DNA from: Agapanthus africanus
Taxonomy: Eukaryota > Streptophyta > Magnoliopsida > Asparagales > Amaryllidaceae
Assembly (NCBI GenBank): GCA_030015575.1
Contig: CM057338.1
Coordinates: 776,625,864 to 776,689,863, forward strand
Length of the DNA: 64,000 bases
Reading direction: 5' to 3'
In this document: positions 21,523 through 33,989 of the stretch, one piece after another
Layout: each line of letters begins with the position of its first letter
Numbering within the stretch: position 1 is the stretch's first letter
Notes under the pieces: model-generated
Databases searched by the model: none
Told to the model about the DNA's origin: nothing
What the model saw: the letters and a program-made list of their open reading frames with translations, nothing else
Translations under genes and position numbers: made by a program

Positions 21523-23047
21523 CTAAAAACTGGCAGGGTTCTCATCATCCATGATGCAATCTTCCCTATCACCATCAATGCGAAAACCGTAGTATCTCTC
21601 CGGTGGGAGAGAAGTCCTACCAGATCTACGGAGTGGCTGAGTTTCATAAGATTCTGTTGCAACATAAGGTTCAACCAAGCCGTCAATTGTAACTTGTGTC
21701 TCTAAAACCTCTTCTAGATCTACCACATTACCATCAGTATCATTTGGAAAATTTTCATTTTCTAGAAATGTGGCATACTGAGAAATAAACACCTTTTGTT
21801 CCTCCTTGTGGTAGAACAGATATCCAAATGAATGTTTTGGATATCCCATAAATATACACTTAACTGATCGTGTCTCGAGTTTGTCTAGATTCTGCTTTTT
21901 GACAAAAGCCGGACAACCCCAAATCTTAACTCGGTTAAGAGATGGTCTCTTCCCATACAGTATCTTATATGGAGTGGTAGACACGGTCTTGATTAGAACC
22001 CTGTTCAACAGAAATGCTGCAGTCACCAATACATGCCCCCAAAAGGAGAGAGATAACTCAGCATCACTCATCATGGATCGCACCATATCCAATAGGGTGT
22101 GATTCCTCCGTTCTGACATACCGTTGTGTTGTGGTGTGTAAGGGGGAGTGAGCTGAAAGAGAATCCCATTCTCTTTTAGGAAGTTCGAAAACTCTGTACT
22201 AAGATACTCTCCACCTCGATATGATCAAAGTATCTTGATGCTTATTCCTATTTGTTTTTCTACTTCAAATTTGTACTCCTTGAATTTCTCGAAAGCTTCA
22301 GACTTATGCTTTAATAAAAACACATGACCGAATCTTGAGAAATCATCAGTAAAAGTTATGAAGTAAAAAAAACCGCCTCTCGTATGTGTAGACATTGGCC
22401 CACATACTCACTATGTATGAGGCCCAAGAGCTCTGCAGCTCTTTCTCTGTGTCCAGTAAACGAAGTTTTGGTCATTTTCGCTTTGATACAAAACTGACAA
22501 GTCGCATAAGATTTATATTCAAAAGGATTAAATATCCATCTTTATGAAACTTGTTTAGTCTTTTTTTGTTAATATGACCAAGTCTACAATGCCAAAGAAA
22601 AGTTTCATTTATATCTGAAAATTTTCTTTTATTTGTGTGTTGTATGTTGAAAACTGTGTGTTGATTTAGGACGTATATCCCGTTATTAAGTGTACCATAA
22701 CCAATCAACTCTTGATTCAGTTTAATGTTCATAACATTATGCTGCAATACAAAATGATATCCTTCATTGTTTAACAAAGAAACGGATATTATATTACAAA
22801 ACATACTAGGTACACAATAACATGGGTTCAAAACCAATATACAACCCGACGGCAACCCCGGGTGATACTCTCCCACTGAAATTGCATGTACATTGGAACC
22901 ATTTCCAACTCGGAGAATGTGATCACCGATCTTCAAAACATTGCTATTTCTCAGTCCCTGCACACAATTGCGGATGTGAGAACCCGAACCGGTATCCAAT
23001 ACCCAGGAAGCAGAGTTTATGGAAAAACAGTTTTCAGTCACAAACAC
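21523..23047 (-). pseudogene. pol: element A protease and integrase
   Basis: From 23047: SWVLDTGSGSHIRN keeps the protease DTGSG site. GAG-pre-integrase follows, with integrase zinc finger CRLGHINKKRLNKFHKDGY (to 22472). Frame changes and stops occur between 22472 and 22120. The integrase core end (MSERRNHTLLDMVRSMM, with the catalytic Glu) and the C-terminal part (VKIWGCPAFVKKQ, YYGFRIDGDRED) fill 22119-21523. Integrase inserts the DNA copy into the host genome. Confidence 0.9.
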
Positions 23048-23890
23048 ACCTAAAGCGGAAGCATCACCATGCTTCTTTTCCCTGAGATCAACAATATACT
23101 CGACACAGTTTCGCTTCCAATGCTCCGACTTCTTGCAGTAGAAACATTCTCCTTTTCCTAACTTCTTAGCGTTGGGTTTGTCTCTTCCTTGTGCCTTTTT
23201 AATTCTACCTCTCGGTTTGGTGGGTTTCTTCTTATTCCTTCTCTTAGCCTTGGCTTTTGGGATGGAAAAGGAAGATTACCCAACAATTAGAAAGGGGGTC
23301 TTTGCCTTGAGAGTGCTCTCTGCACTTCTCAACATATTGAGAAGTTCGGGTAGTGGTTTCTCCATGTTACGCATGTTGAAGTTTACTATGAATGGAGCAA
23401 GGGCAGGGGGAAGAGACTGTAGAACAATATCAACATACTGTTCGTTCTCCATTGTCCATCCGAGGCCCTAAAGCTATTCAATAAGAGCTATCATCTTCAA
23501 AACGTGATCACCTACTGGTGTGCCAGGAGCCATCCGCATCTGAAACAACTTTCAACACGCCTTGTATCGTAAGGTACGAGATTGCTCTCCATACAATTCT
23601 TTTATATGGAGAAAGATAGATTGAACATCCATCTGCTCATGCTGTTTTTGATGTGTATTTTCCATCGATGCAAGCGTGAAGCATTTGGTAGTGGCACGGT
23701 CAATATCCCATGTTTTGCGGATCTCCCTATCCACAACAGAAGATTCAGGGCCTGGGCTGGGAGGGGCTGAGGCAGTGAGGATATATGATACTTTATCATA
23801 TGTGAGAGCAATGTTAATGTTCCTCAGCCAGTCTTTATAGTCCGGTCCTGTTAGCTTATTTTTCTCTAACAAAAGCTTAAGTCCAGTCAT
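23048..23890 (-). pseudogene. gag: element A gag
   Basis: It begins MTGLKLLLEKN at 23890. The capsid part (GPDYKDWLRN, LASMENTHQ, SIFLHIKELYGEQS) is open to 23552. The same frame continues past stops through LQSLPPALAPFIVNFNM and ELLNMLRSAE to a basic region, then the zinc knuckle CFYCKKSEHWKRNC near 23100-23145. Protease follows in the same frame. Gag builds the particle and binds RNA. Four or so point stops make this copy inactive, but the complete domain order makes it the reference for judging the deletion in B, C and F. Confidence 0.9.
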
Positions 23891-26539
23891 GGGTATCTGC
23901 CATTAGGAGAGAGAAAAGAATATACTCAGGGAAAGCTCTTGCAAAGATTAGATTGGTTATTATCTCATCTAATCAATGTCTCCCACTGCTTTTATCAAAT
24001 TTTCCTTCAAACCTTAAAATGAAAATTAGCCAGGATTAATTACATTCTACAACTTCGCTAACCGTTCAGCCATGCCAGTATCAGTACTTTGAGGGAGGTT
24101 CCCCATGCTTTCGCACGAACCTAATTAAAATAAACCTCGTTTTCCCAGAGGCATAGCCCCGTTGACACTTTTCTAGACACCTAATGGGTTAGCTAATTGT
24201 AAAGTGCAAAACTCTCATGGGAGCAACTCTTGCTCACAGTGGGATTGGGATCCAACTATTAAATAGAAGGTATGCAATCTCATTGCAAATTTTAACTATT
24301 GAAACTCCCGATATGGTTTTTACCCCTAGCACTCATGACCTTAACTATAGTCAACATATCATAAGTACTAGTCAAGTTCCAGCCGTCATTTCATGATTAA
24401 TTAGACCCACTCATATGACCCTTAACTATAGTCAACATAATCATATGAATGTCCTAACTAATCGCACCATATGCTGTGTAGGAAGATATTACTTAGCTAC
24501 CGTACACTGCGCCTTAACTATAGTCAAAATACGCAGCACGAATACTAAGTACTCTACTTCCTAAAATGAAGGAGGGTTGCGAATGGTTTTTAAGAAAACC
24601 ATTAACGCTTTGAACTTGTTATCGTTGTAGAATCAAATGGTTTCTAAAAGGAGTGGCTTAAGCTCCGCATTTTGAAAACTTGCTTTTTCATTAAAAAAAC
24701 CGAGTATGTTTCAAATCCGATTCTACAACATCTTTTAGGTTTCTTTTTCTTTACATTAATCTCATTAATGTAGTACCATCATTTAAGTCCTTAAGCCATC
24801 ACAGAAAAGAAATGAAAATAAAACGTACGCTTATGCCATCCGCATTCGCCACAGTATCCTGTTATGCACCGTTAGGATACTTAACTAACGGCATAGCGGG
24901 GCGGGACTAGCGCGGATGTAAAATATAAGCAATGTTTATTATATATCATATATAATACACCATTCGTCTCAGTATATAAAGTGGTCACATCACAGAATAT
25001 CAACATCAGAAGCAAATATATGAAAAATATAGGATATACTAGGAGGTCCGTATTTTGTATTTAGCTAACAATAGAAAATACGAATTCCACGGTTGCGATG
25101 AATAGCCAAGCTCATACCCCTAGACCCCTACGAGAGCGGCAAGTGACCCCACCAATTCTAGAGTTAGGAGACCTGGTCTCGACTCCTCGAGATTGCCTCC
25201 CACTAGACCCTAGAACCCGGTCACTTATGCTCCCCATCTTGGGTCTATCCTAATGCGGAAACTAAATAATATACAGCAATGGTGACATCATCCTCAACCC
25301 GGAAGTTCCCCAATAAAAGAATATTACACACAATGAATTTTACATGAATGAAAAGAAAAACTCTCATCTCACATAAAACCCTCGACCATTCATTCACGAC
25401 AATCATATACATCATATCTCAGCAACACATAACATCACATGTCATTAACGTAAGTATGCGTACCCCAATTTTCGTTGACGTATAGCAACGAAACCGGCGA
25501 TACATCACATACAACACTTACGGTCGCAGAAAAGAAAGTGAAAAACTACAATAATTGGAATCATCACTGCCTTTAGACATCATAAACCCGGAATATCACA
25601 TATTTTGGATTCCATGCCTAACGATGCAAATCTTACATTTGGGTCTCATCTATGAAAACACCTTTTCAAAGGAAGTCGGGTAATTCAACAAGATTCTCGA
25701 TTCTACCTGAGACCGAAATGTTAAATTTACACGCAGCTATTTACTTTTCACAAAACTAATTAGTGTAGATTCCAATTATTGTATCGCATTCACAAATATC
25801 TAGACGATGTTAAACGTTTCGATCGAATCAACAAACACCCAAATTTCCTAGAGAGCTCAACACTTGAGCAAAGTTAAAATACCCAAAACATGCCACAGTA
25901 CTTATGGACCAACCGTAGAAGGGTCAACCCTTGCCTCACCTATGACGCCGCGGAACTACGGCAAACCCTAGGGTTTGGCCGCGGTACCGTGGTCATAGAA
26001 TCGAGTTAGGGTTTCGTTATTCTATAGGGTCTATAGAATTACCTGCATGATTTTTTGAATATTTTTAACTTGGAAAATTCCAACTTTTGGAAAATTTCTA
26101 GAGGGTGTGATGAGGTGGTATTTGATGTTCGTTCGAACTGTTAAACATCGTCTAGGTTACTTGAAACGATGTTAAAATTACGACTACGATACACTCCGAA
26201 TAGCCTTTACAGAAAGATAACATCACATGCAATCTTAGTAAAAATAAACAATACCTGAAACATCAAACCCCAAAGTCCAAATCATCAAACAAAAACAAGG
26301 CGATTTGGACATGGAAAAACCGGCCACGCCGGATATTTTAGGCATTTCGCCGGGTCAAATCCGGTGGAATGGCCTCTTTTTCGTTTGGTGTTGATATTAC
26401 ATCATATTTAACATTCTGCAATTTCTTAAAAAAAATTTAAAGGCTCAGAAAAAATCGACAGAGACTGGGGTTTAGTTTTGAGGTTTCGGAGTTGTTTCGG
26501 TTTCATAATTTATCTAACATCGTCTAACTTTCTAGCTTG
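23891..26539 (-). other. long 5' leader of element A
   Basis: About 2.65 kb with no supported reading frame. A pyrimidine-rich tract with ctaat and CAG ends about 6 nt before the ATG. The stem-loop cluster spans 24326-24563: hairpin 1 ctag/act/atga with tcat/agt/ctag, hairpin 2 catatga (24412-24418)/tcatatg (24441-24447), hairpin 3 ctgcg (24507-24511)/cgcag (24532-24536), enclosed by taggaag/cttccta. It lacks the 147-bp duplication of B, C and F. Confidence 0.8.
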
Positions 26540-26551
26540 GCTCTGATACGA
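26540..26551 (-). other. primer-binding site of element A
   Basis: Plus strand gctctgatacga, one change from the initiator tRNA-Met complement found in B, E and F; it is one base from the 5' LTR. Confidence 0.9.
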
Positions 26552-26552
26552 C

Positions 26553-28605
26553 TGTAGGGTTTTCCTAGCACCATGCCTAGGGTTTTCCTTGCATCAAACA
26601 TGTTACAATAAAAATTTTAGAGGTGCTAAGCAAAACCAACCATGAATCGAACTAGAAATTTAGGGTAACAAAGGCAAGTATCATATACTAGCAAGTGTCT
26701 AACACAAAAAGGGGAGAATTACAACTTTTGTAGACCCCTCTCTTTGTGACTCCTTGGATCAACTTGGTGTATTAACGGGCTTGCTTAAAACCTTCAAAGT
26801 CCACGACGATCCACCACAGAGTCCCTTGGCTCAAGCTCCTAGCTTCACTTGATCAAGATGGAAATGAAGCAAACAATCCACACTAGTGGGCTAAACTAAC
26901 ATAGATTGGTGATGTGGTTTGTGATCTCACTTAAAAACCTTTCCTTTTATTTTTCTTCACTCACTTTTAAGAGGTAGAGAGCTTGAAGGAAGAAGAAGAA
27001 GGAGATGGCTAAGCTTGAGCTCTTGTGATAATTCTCAATAATAAAAAGAGAACAAGAATATATATGAGAGAGTCACACTCACCCAAATCATGGTCAATAA
27101 ATATCTAGATATTTTTGATAATGAGTTAAAGACCAATTAGAAGTTAAACCATGGTTTATATTTGAGTCAATATAAGAAGAGTGTAGAAGAAATGCAACCA
27201 TGATTTAATTTAATTTTTCTTTTTCTCAATAATCAAAAATATATAAATATATTCCATGTGAGTCGTGCATAGCCATCTCCAATGTATCATCAACCATGAT
27301 ACATGTACGCATGCATGTGTGCATTCATATCAATATATACATATATACATTCATGCATACACATAAAAGAAAAGGGTTTTAATAAATGTGTTAATAGTCA
27401 TTAATATTAAATCAATACTTGATTTAATAATCCGGTCATATTACATATGACCCGACCAATAGTAAATGTTAGATTAAAATGCGGTATCATATACACGCAT
27501 TTAATCAAGCTCCCACGCATATCCTCATATGCACCCCCATAGTTTCGCCTGAGCTAAGAAACCCCTTTATGGGACTCTAAGACTCATCAATACGCTGGCA
27601 GTAGGCAGTGATCATATCACATACCAACAAACCGTCAGCGGCACTAGCTGTACATAACGGCTCCCAGGTATAAGCGATCAAAAGAAAAACAAGTGAACCT
27701 GTCAAAACTCCCGTCGAGGCAACCGGAAACACTTACCGTACAGTCCGGTCTCTTCATCAGATATGCTGCATATCGAGTCTAGGGATGGTATCGTCAACCC
27801 CAATATCACAATAAGTCATGCCGGTATATGGTCTATAACAGATCGAGAAACTACTGACAACACTTATCAGTAAATCTCATCTGCCCTGGCCAGGGACTTC
27901 CTATTATAGCCAATCGAGCATAGCGCATCATCAACCCCCAACACCGGGAGAGACAAAATCTCTCCTATCGCTCATTTCCTCTATATGCCTCGGGACTGTA
28001 CCTAAAATCCACCTGTTTGCATGACTCGGTAGAGCCGTGGTAGGATGGAGATCAAAGTACAGTAAGAGCACATATAAGACTCTATGACGATCTCGGGTCT
28101 ACAGACTAACCTGTACCAGTGTCACATAAGAACTGCTATCCGACGATAGATATAATACCATATAGGAGTTCTCAGTAAGTCCGTTCAGTGTACCCAGTCT
28201 CCACTGAGTACCCTTATACAATCTTTGGTGTCACCACACCAATGGATATGGGATCATCCATCGCCCATCATATGGGTCAAGAAACGTATACACTAGTCTA
28301 CTCTGGAATATTGATACCCCGTCTCGATACACCCATGACTAGGAACATTTTAAGGATATGCTTATAAACTACACATGTCCGACAAGTATGATCTGCATCA
28401 TAATCCCAGTAGTCAAGCAAATATCCTAAGGGCTTTATCAACATGTACCAAATGAGAAATATGCATTATCAAGTGAACATGTCAAGATAAAGAAAAACCA
28501 GATAGCATACTATCATGTCGTGCAAGAATGTCTCCTGAATACACACACACATACCGATACATCCACTATCAAATAATGGCCTCTAGGGCATACATATTTC
28601 CAACA
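26553..28605 (-). repeat. 5' LTR of element A
   Basis: About 2,053 bp, matching 7414-9475, followed by the target duplication gtata at 28606-28610. It contains the palindrome ccctggccaggg at 27884-27895. Confidence 0.94.
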
Positions 28606-30447
28606 GTATACTTGTAATGTCTCTCTGTTACATGTTGATAAAGCCCATAGGATGTGTACTTGACTACCAGGACTATGATGCAGATCATACTAGTAGGGCT
28701 TGGGTAGTCCATAAGTACATCCTTTAATTGTTCCTAGTCGAGGGTGTATCAAAACGGGGCATCGATATTCCAGAGTAGACTACCGTATACGCTTCTTGAC
28801 CCATATGATAGGCGATAGATGATCCCATATCCTTTGGTGTTTGACATCAAAAATGGTATACGGGTGCTCAGTAGAGACTGGGTACACTAAACAGGACTCG
28901 CCGAGAACCCCTAGATGGTATTATACCTAACGTTAGATAGCAATTCTCTGGTGACTCTGGTACAGGTTAGTCTGTAGACCCGAAATCGTCAAAGAGTCTT
29001 GTGTGATTCCCACTGTGCTTTGATTCCCACCTTACCACGTTCAAGAGAGCGTGAAAAACGGTGGTTTTTGGGTACAGTCCCGAGTCACGTGGAAGCAATG
29101 AGCGATAGGAATGGTTTCGTCTCTCCCGGTATTGGGGGTTGATGTTGCGCTGTGCTCGATTGGCTATAACAGTAAGTCCCTGGCCAGGGCTGATACAAAG
29201 ATTTACTGGTAAGTGTTATCAGTAGTTTCTTGACCCATTATGAGCCTCACATCGGCATGACTTATCAAGCTATTGGCGTTCGACGTTTACCACCCCCAGG
29301 CTAGATATGCAACATATCAGACGAAGAGACCGGACTATACGGTAGTGTTACTTATTGGATTCACGGGAGTATGAGCAGGCTTGCTTGTTGATCTTCTGAT
29401 CGCTCAATACTCGGGTAGCCGTTACGTCCAACTAGTACCGCTGACGGCTTATGGGTGACTGATATGATCATCACCTACTGTCGGCGTATTGATGAGTCTT
29501 TAGAGTCCTACACAGAGGTTTCCTGGCTCAGGCGAAATGAAATAGGGCACATATGTGATATGTGCGTGGCCGAGATTAGTACGTGTATGTGATACCGCAT
29601 TCTAATCTCGCGACATGTGATATCGGTCGGTTATATGTGATATAGCCGGGTTATCGAATCAAGTGTTAATTCGATAAGTTGATATAAATGATATTAGTCG
29701 GTTATATGAGATATAGCCAGATTATTAAATCAAGTGTTGATATAATAATTTAATGTATTATTATATATTTGATATATTAATATACATTAACTGATATTAG
29801 CTCACTTAGGAATTTCTTTTTCTCACTTGTACATTTAATATATATATGATATATATTATTGTATTTATTTCTTAGTATCATGCTTGATGATACATTTTAC
29901 ATGGGTGTATGAGACTCATACCATACCATAGATAATTAAGGTATTTATTTATTTAGGGAAAATTCAAAATTAAGTGGAATTTGTCATGGTTTGTGAAGCT
30001 TTGAGAAGCTTATAGAAAACATTGACTTAATCCACTAATTTTGTCTTACCATAGATATTTATTAACCTAACAATTATCTATAGCTTTGGTTAAGTCTCAA
30101 CAATGATGATATATGATATTTTCTCACCCATGGTTGTCATTCTATTCTTAACTTCATTTTCTTCTTCATCTCTTAAGAGCTCTCTAGGTTTTCTTGAGGT
30201 GAAGAAAAGGTGAGAGAAAAATAATTCTAAAGTGAGCAAAATTCCTACTTCATCAATCTACACAAGACTAGCCATTTAGTATAGGTTGTTTGCTTCACTA
30301 TTTCTCAATTAGTGAAGAAGTAACTTGAGTTGGAAATTCCTCGACGTAGATCATCTTCGGCCTTGAAGTTCTTCAAGCAAGCTTGTTCCTTTCACCTAGT
30401 GGAGCCTAACGAGAATCCGGGAGACCACTACTTGGAAGCGAAGGGAC
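28606..30447 (+). repeat. 5' LTR of element C, segment 2
   Basis: It continues the LTR begun at 7275-7413. The first five bases are the gtata duplication from A. It reads the reverse complement of the B and F LTRs, with ccctggccaggg at 29178-29189 and a hairpin cacgttc/gagcgtg near 29037-29054. It ends at gggac (30443-30447), where E inserted. Confidence 0.88.
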
Positions 30448-32363
30448 TGTAAGTCAACGTTACATACCCCCACAAGATGCGGGGAAGCGGAATAGGTAAA
30501 ACAATCATTTTGTTCAAAGTAACATCGACTATCAAACGGATTTTTGCTAAACCTTAACTAACAAACTATCTAGAAGTAGTTAACTACTATGATAGATGAT
30601 TATACCTCAAGATACTAGTCCTTCTTGTTCTTATTGTTCACCTCCTCGTCGGCCTCCTCGATATAATAGAAGATCCACCCGAGAGTTCCTTCTTCAAATT
30701 TTAACCTCTAACTTGAGGTAACTAAGTGGCTAGGATTGGTAATCCAAGTGACCTAAAGGATATATAGATTGATTAAGGATCTATTAGTCTTGCTAACCCG
30801 ATGATTCTCAACTCATGAGAGAATTAAGGTTAGGATAAAGAAGATGAGAGTTTGAGGAGAGAGAATGTATTTGTGATAATGAAATGGACTTGAGTCAATT
30901 GGATAATATCATGAAGCATGAAAATATCTAAGCAATAATATATTAAATTATCAACCATGCTTCATTAATTACCTTGAGATGAATCACCTCATGACTCATG
31001 GTGCAATTACTGAAAATAACACATTATCTCTCCACCTTATTAAATTTAATTCATAAATGAATTAAAACTAAATGAGTCACCTTTCTTCTAGAAGCTTCCC
31101 GACTAATTACGAGAATGGCCCTCCCATCCGTATTCATGAAAAACACGGATATATTGAGACTGCATAAATCCAATAATCCAATACTAGAATCTGGTTTAAA
31201 CCAAAGCCTGCTAGTATAATCTGTCCGAACATCATACGTGCACAAGTACACGTATATGTCTGAACCCTCTCGTAAAACCATACGACCTCTATATCGTTTC
31301 GCCTAAAGCAAGGAAACCCTCTGTGTGGGACTCTAAACACTCGACACTACGCTGGCAGTGGGTTTAACCACAGACCGCAAGCGGTACTAGATGTACGTAA
31401 CGGTCCCCAGGTAGATGTCGATAAGAAGGCCGATGAGGAAACCCATCCGAACTCCTACTTAGCCTGATGTGGCAATCTCCGTACAGTCCGGTCTGTTCGT
31501 CTAAGACTATCGCATATCAGGGTTAGGGGACGGCAAGCGTTAGTCCCCTAAAAGAGGTATAAGTCGTGTCGGAGTGAAGCCTATTACACCTTAAGAAACT
31601 ACTGGAACATCTACCAGTAAATCTCTCTTTCCCTGGCCAGGGACCTTGCGTAATGGCTCTATAAACACAGTGCGATATCATCTTCCAATACCTGGAGAGA
31701 CGAATCCTATCTAACCGCCACTGCCTCCAAGTGCTTCGGGACTGCACCTAACTGCTACCTGTTTGCACGACTCAGTCGAGCTGTGGTAGGGTAGCAATCT
31801 AAGAACAGTGGGAACACACTCGAGGCGAAGCAGCAGTGTCAAGTCTACGGACTATGCTATTCTCATGTCACCTGGGAACTGTTAACTGACGACGGGTATA
31901 ATACCAACCAACAGTTTCTTGCGAGTCATGTCCGGTGTACCCATAACCCAACGTGCACCTGCATACTATCTCCAGTACCACGTACTAATGGCTGTGGGAC
32001 AGACCATCTCCCCTGCTGGGATGAGAAGCGTATACACTAGTCTACTCCGGAGTATCGATACCCTATCTGGATAATCCTAAGACTAGGGACCTGAAAAAGG
32101 ATGTGCTTGTAGACTACCCAGCCTCCACTAGTGTGACTGCTATCACAACGCTGGTAGTCAAGCAAGATCCTAAGGGCTCTATCAATATGTATTCGCGATA
32201 TGCTAAAAGAAACACATACACATATTAAGATAAATATAAACTAAGTAGCATACTACTATATTGAGCAAGACTGTTAATACAACTCTGAATATCCCAAGCT
32301 TCCATTAAGTAATATACAAGCTAGTATGATACAATAATGGACCCTAGGGCATATACGCTAACA
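30448..32363 (-). repeat. 3' LTR of element E
   Basis: Ends tgtaagtc...gctaaca, matching 38402-40317. In the first 120 bp I see about eight differences between the two, so this insertion is not very recent. The hairpin at 31753-31796 and palindrome ccctggccaggg at 31631-31642 match positions in the other copia LTRs. Confidence 0.93.
31753..31796 (-). promoter_or_regulatory. covarying LTR hairpin, E version
   Basis: Outer arms tgctacc/ggtagca and inner arms cacgactc/gagctgtg. The outer arms differ from those of A (tccacc/ggtgga) at paired positions, yet remain complementary. Confidence 0.6.
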
Positions 32364-32377
32364 ATCTCCCACTTGAA
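32364..32377 (-). other. polypurine tract of element E
   Basis: The element strand has TCAAGTGGGAGAT next to the 3' LTR, equivalent to the tracts of A, B and F. Confidence 0.85.
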
Positions 32378-33895
32378 CTAGGGCCAAGTACTGGCGTATC
32401 GCAGACCTATCATCTTGAATAGCCTCTCAAACTGTGTCTGAGGTAAGGCCTTTGTGAATGGATCTGCAGTGTTCTCCTCTGTAGCAACTCTCCGGACCTC
32501 GATCTCCCGGCGATCTATGATCTCCCTGATCAGGTGATACCGCCTCAAGATGTTTCTGGAATTTTGATGGGACCTGGGTTCCTTCGCTAAAGCTATAGCC
32601 TCGTTGTTGTTACAATACAGAGGTATTGGATCAACAATGGATGGAACCACCTGAAGTTCTGTTAAAAACTTCTTTACCCAGACTGCTTCTTTTGCGGCAT
32701 CAGAAGCTGCGATATACTCCGCTTCCATCATCGAGTCGGCAACAGTGTCCTGCTTGGAACTCTTCTAGCATATCGCCCCTTCATTGAGGGTAAAGACATA
32801 ACCTGACATGGACTTGGAGTCATCCATGTCACTCTGGAAGCTGGAGTCAGCAAAAGCCTCGATCTGGAGGTCTTTTCTGCCATAAACAAAGAACATATCC
32901 TTAGTCCTTCTCAGGTACTTGAGAATGTTCATTACTGCTATCCAGTGCTTCTCCCCTGGGTCTGACTGATACCGGCTTACCACGCTTAGTGCGTAAGCTA
33001 CATCTGGTCTGGTACACAATATCACATACATTATAGAGCCTACCGCAGAAGCGTAGGGTATAATCGACATGCGATCCTTTTCCAAATTAGTCCTTGGAGA
33101 CATCTCTTTGGAGAGGGCGATTCCATGACAAGCCGGTAAATTACCGCGTTTTGAATCTTCCATACTGAATCTTTTCAGTATAGTGTTGATATACCTGGAC
33201 TGCGAAAGTCCCAACATCCTCTTAGATCTATCACGATAGATCTGGATCTCCAGAATGTAAGAGGTATCACCCAGGTCTTTCATGGAGAACCTGTGTGACA
33301 AGAATCCTTTGACAGATTGTAGCATAGGAATATCATTTTCTATCAAGAGAATGTTATCCACGTACAAGACGAGAAATACGACAGTTCGTGCTACAATCTT
33401 ACTATATATACATGATTCATCTGAATTTTTGATAAAGTCATATTCTTTGACCGTTTCATCAAAACAGATGTTCCAACTCCGCGATGCCTGCTTTAGTCCA
33501 TAAATGGATTTAAGCAACTTGCACACTTTCCCGCTGCTCCCACCCTGATTGAAACCTTCTGGCTGATCCATATAGACCCACTCGTCCAAATTTCCATTTA
33601 GAAAAGCCGTCTTTACGTCCATCTGCCAGATCTCATAATCATGGAAGGCAGCAATGGCAAGAAGGATCCGAATGGATTTGAGCATAGCCACTGGAGAAAA
33701 AGTTTCGTCATAGTCCAAACCAGGCCTTTGACGAAAAGCCTTTGCAACAAGTCTAGCCTTATAGGTTTCCACCTGTTCATATACACCAATCTTCTTTCTG
33801 AAGATCCACTTGCATCCTATGGGTTTTCCCCCATCTGGAGCAAAGTCCAAAGTCCATACTTTGTTTGTGTACATGGACTCCATCTCGGTCCGCAT
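32378..33895 (-). pseudogene. pol: element E reverse transcriptase and RNase H
   Basis: RT runs from 33895 to 32765: GCKWIFRKKIGVYE, DVKTAFLNGNLDE, LLKSIYGLKQASRSW, then VLYVDNILLI near residue 175. YVDN replaces YVDD, so the second catalytic Asp is lost. A TAG where relatives have Trp (near 32765) separates RNase H (32731-32378: MMEAEYIAASDAAKEA, LYCNNNEAIALAKEP, ADPFTKALPQTQFERL). Apart from these changes the region is long and open. The polyprotein part would copy the element RNA; this copy is inactive. Confidence 0.93.
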
Positions 33896-33989
33896 TGCAT
33901 CCAGCCATCTTACCGAGTCGCCGCTCTGAATGGCTTGCTGGAAGCTAGTAAATTCATCATTATCAATGACTCAATCCTCTCTATCCCCG

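Larger units (their letters stand above)
7414..28605 (-). mobile_element. Ty1/copia element A, gag-bearing, with B nested inside
   Basis: Complete minus-strand copia insertion: LTRs at 7414-9475 and 26553-28605, flanked by a perfect 5-bp duplication gtata (7409-7413 and 28606-28610). Without element B the element is about 10.7 kb. Gag, protease, integrase, reverse transcriptase and RNase H follow each other from 23890 leftward, with several stops. It inserted into the LTR of C. The two LTRs differ at a few percent by eye, so it is older than F. Confidence 0.93.
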
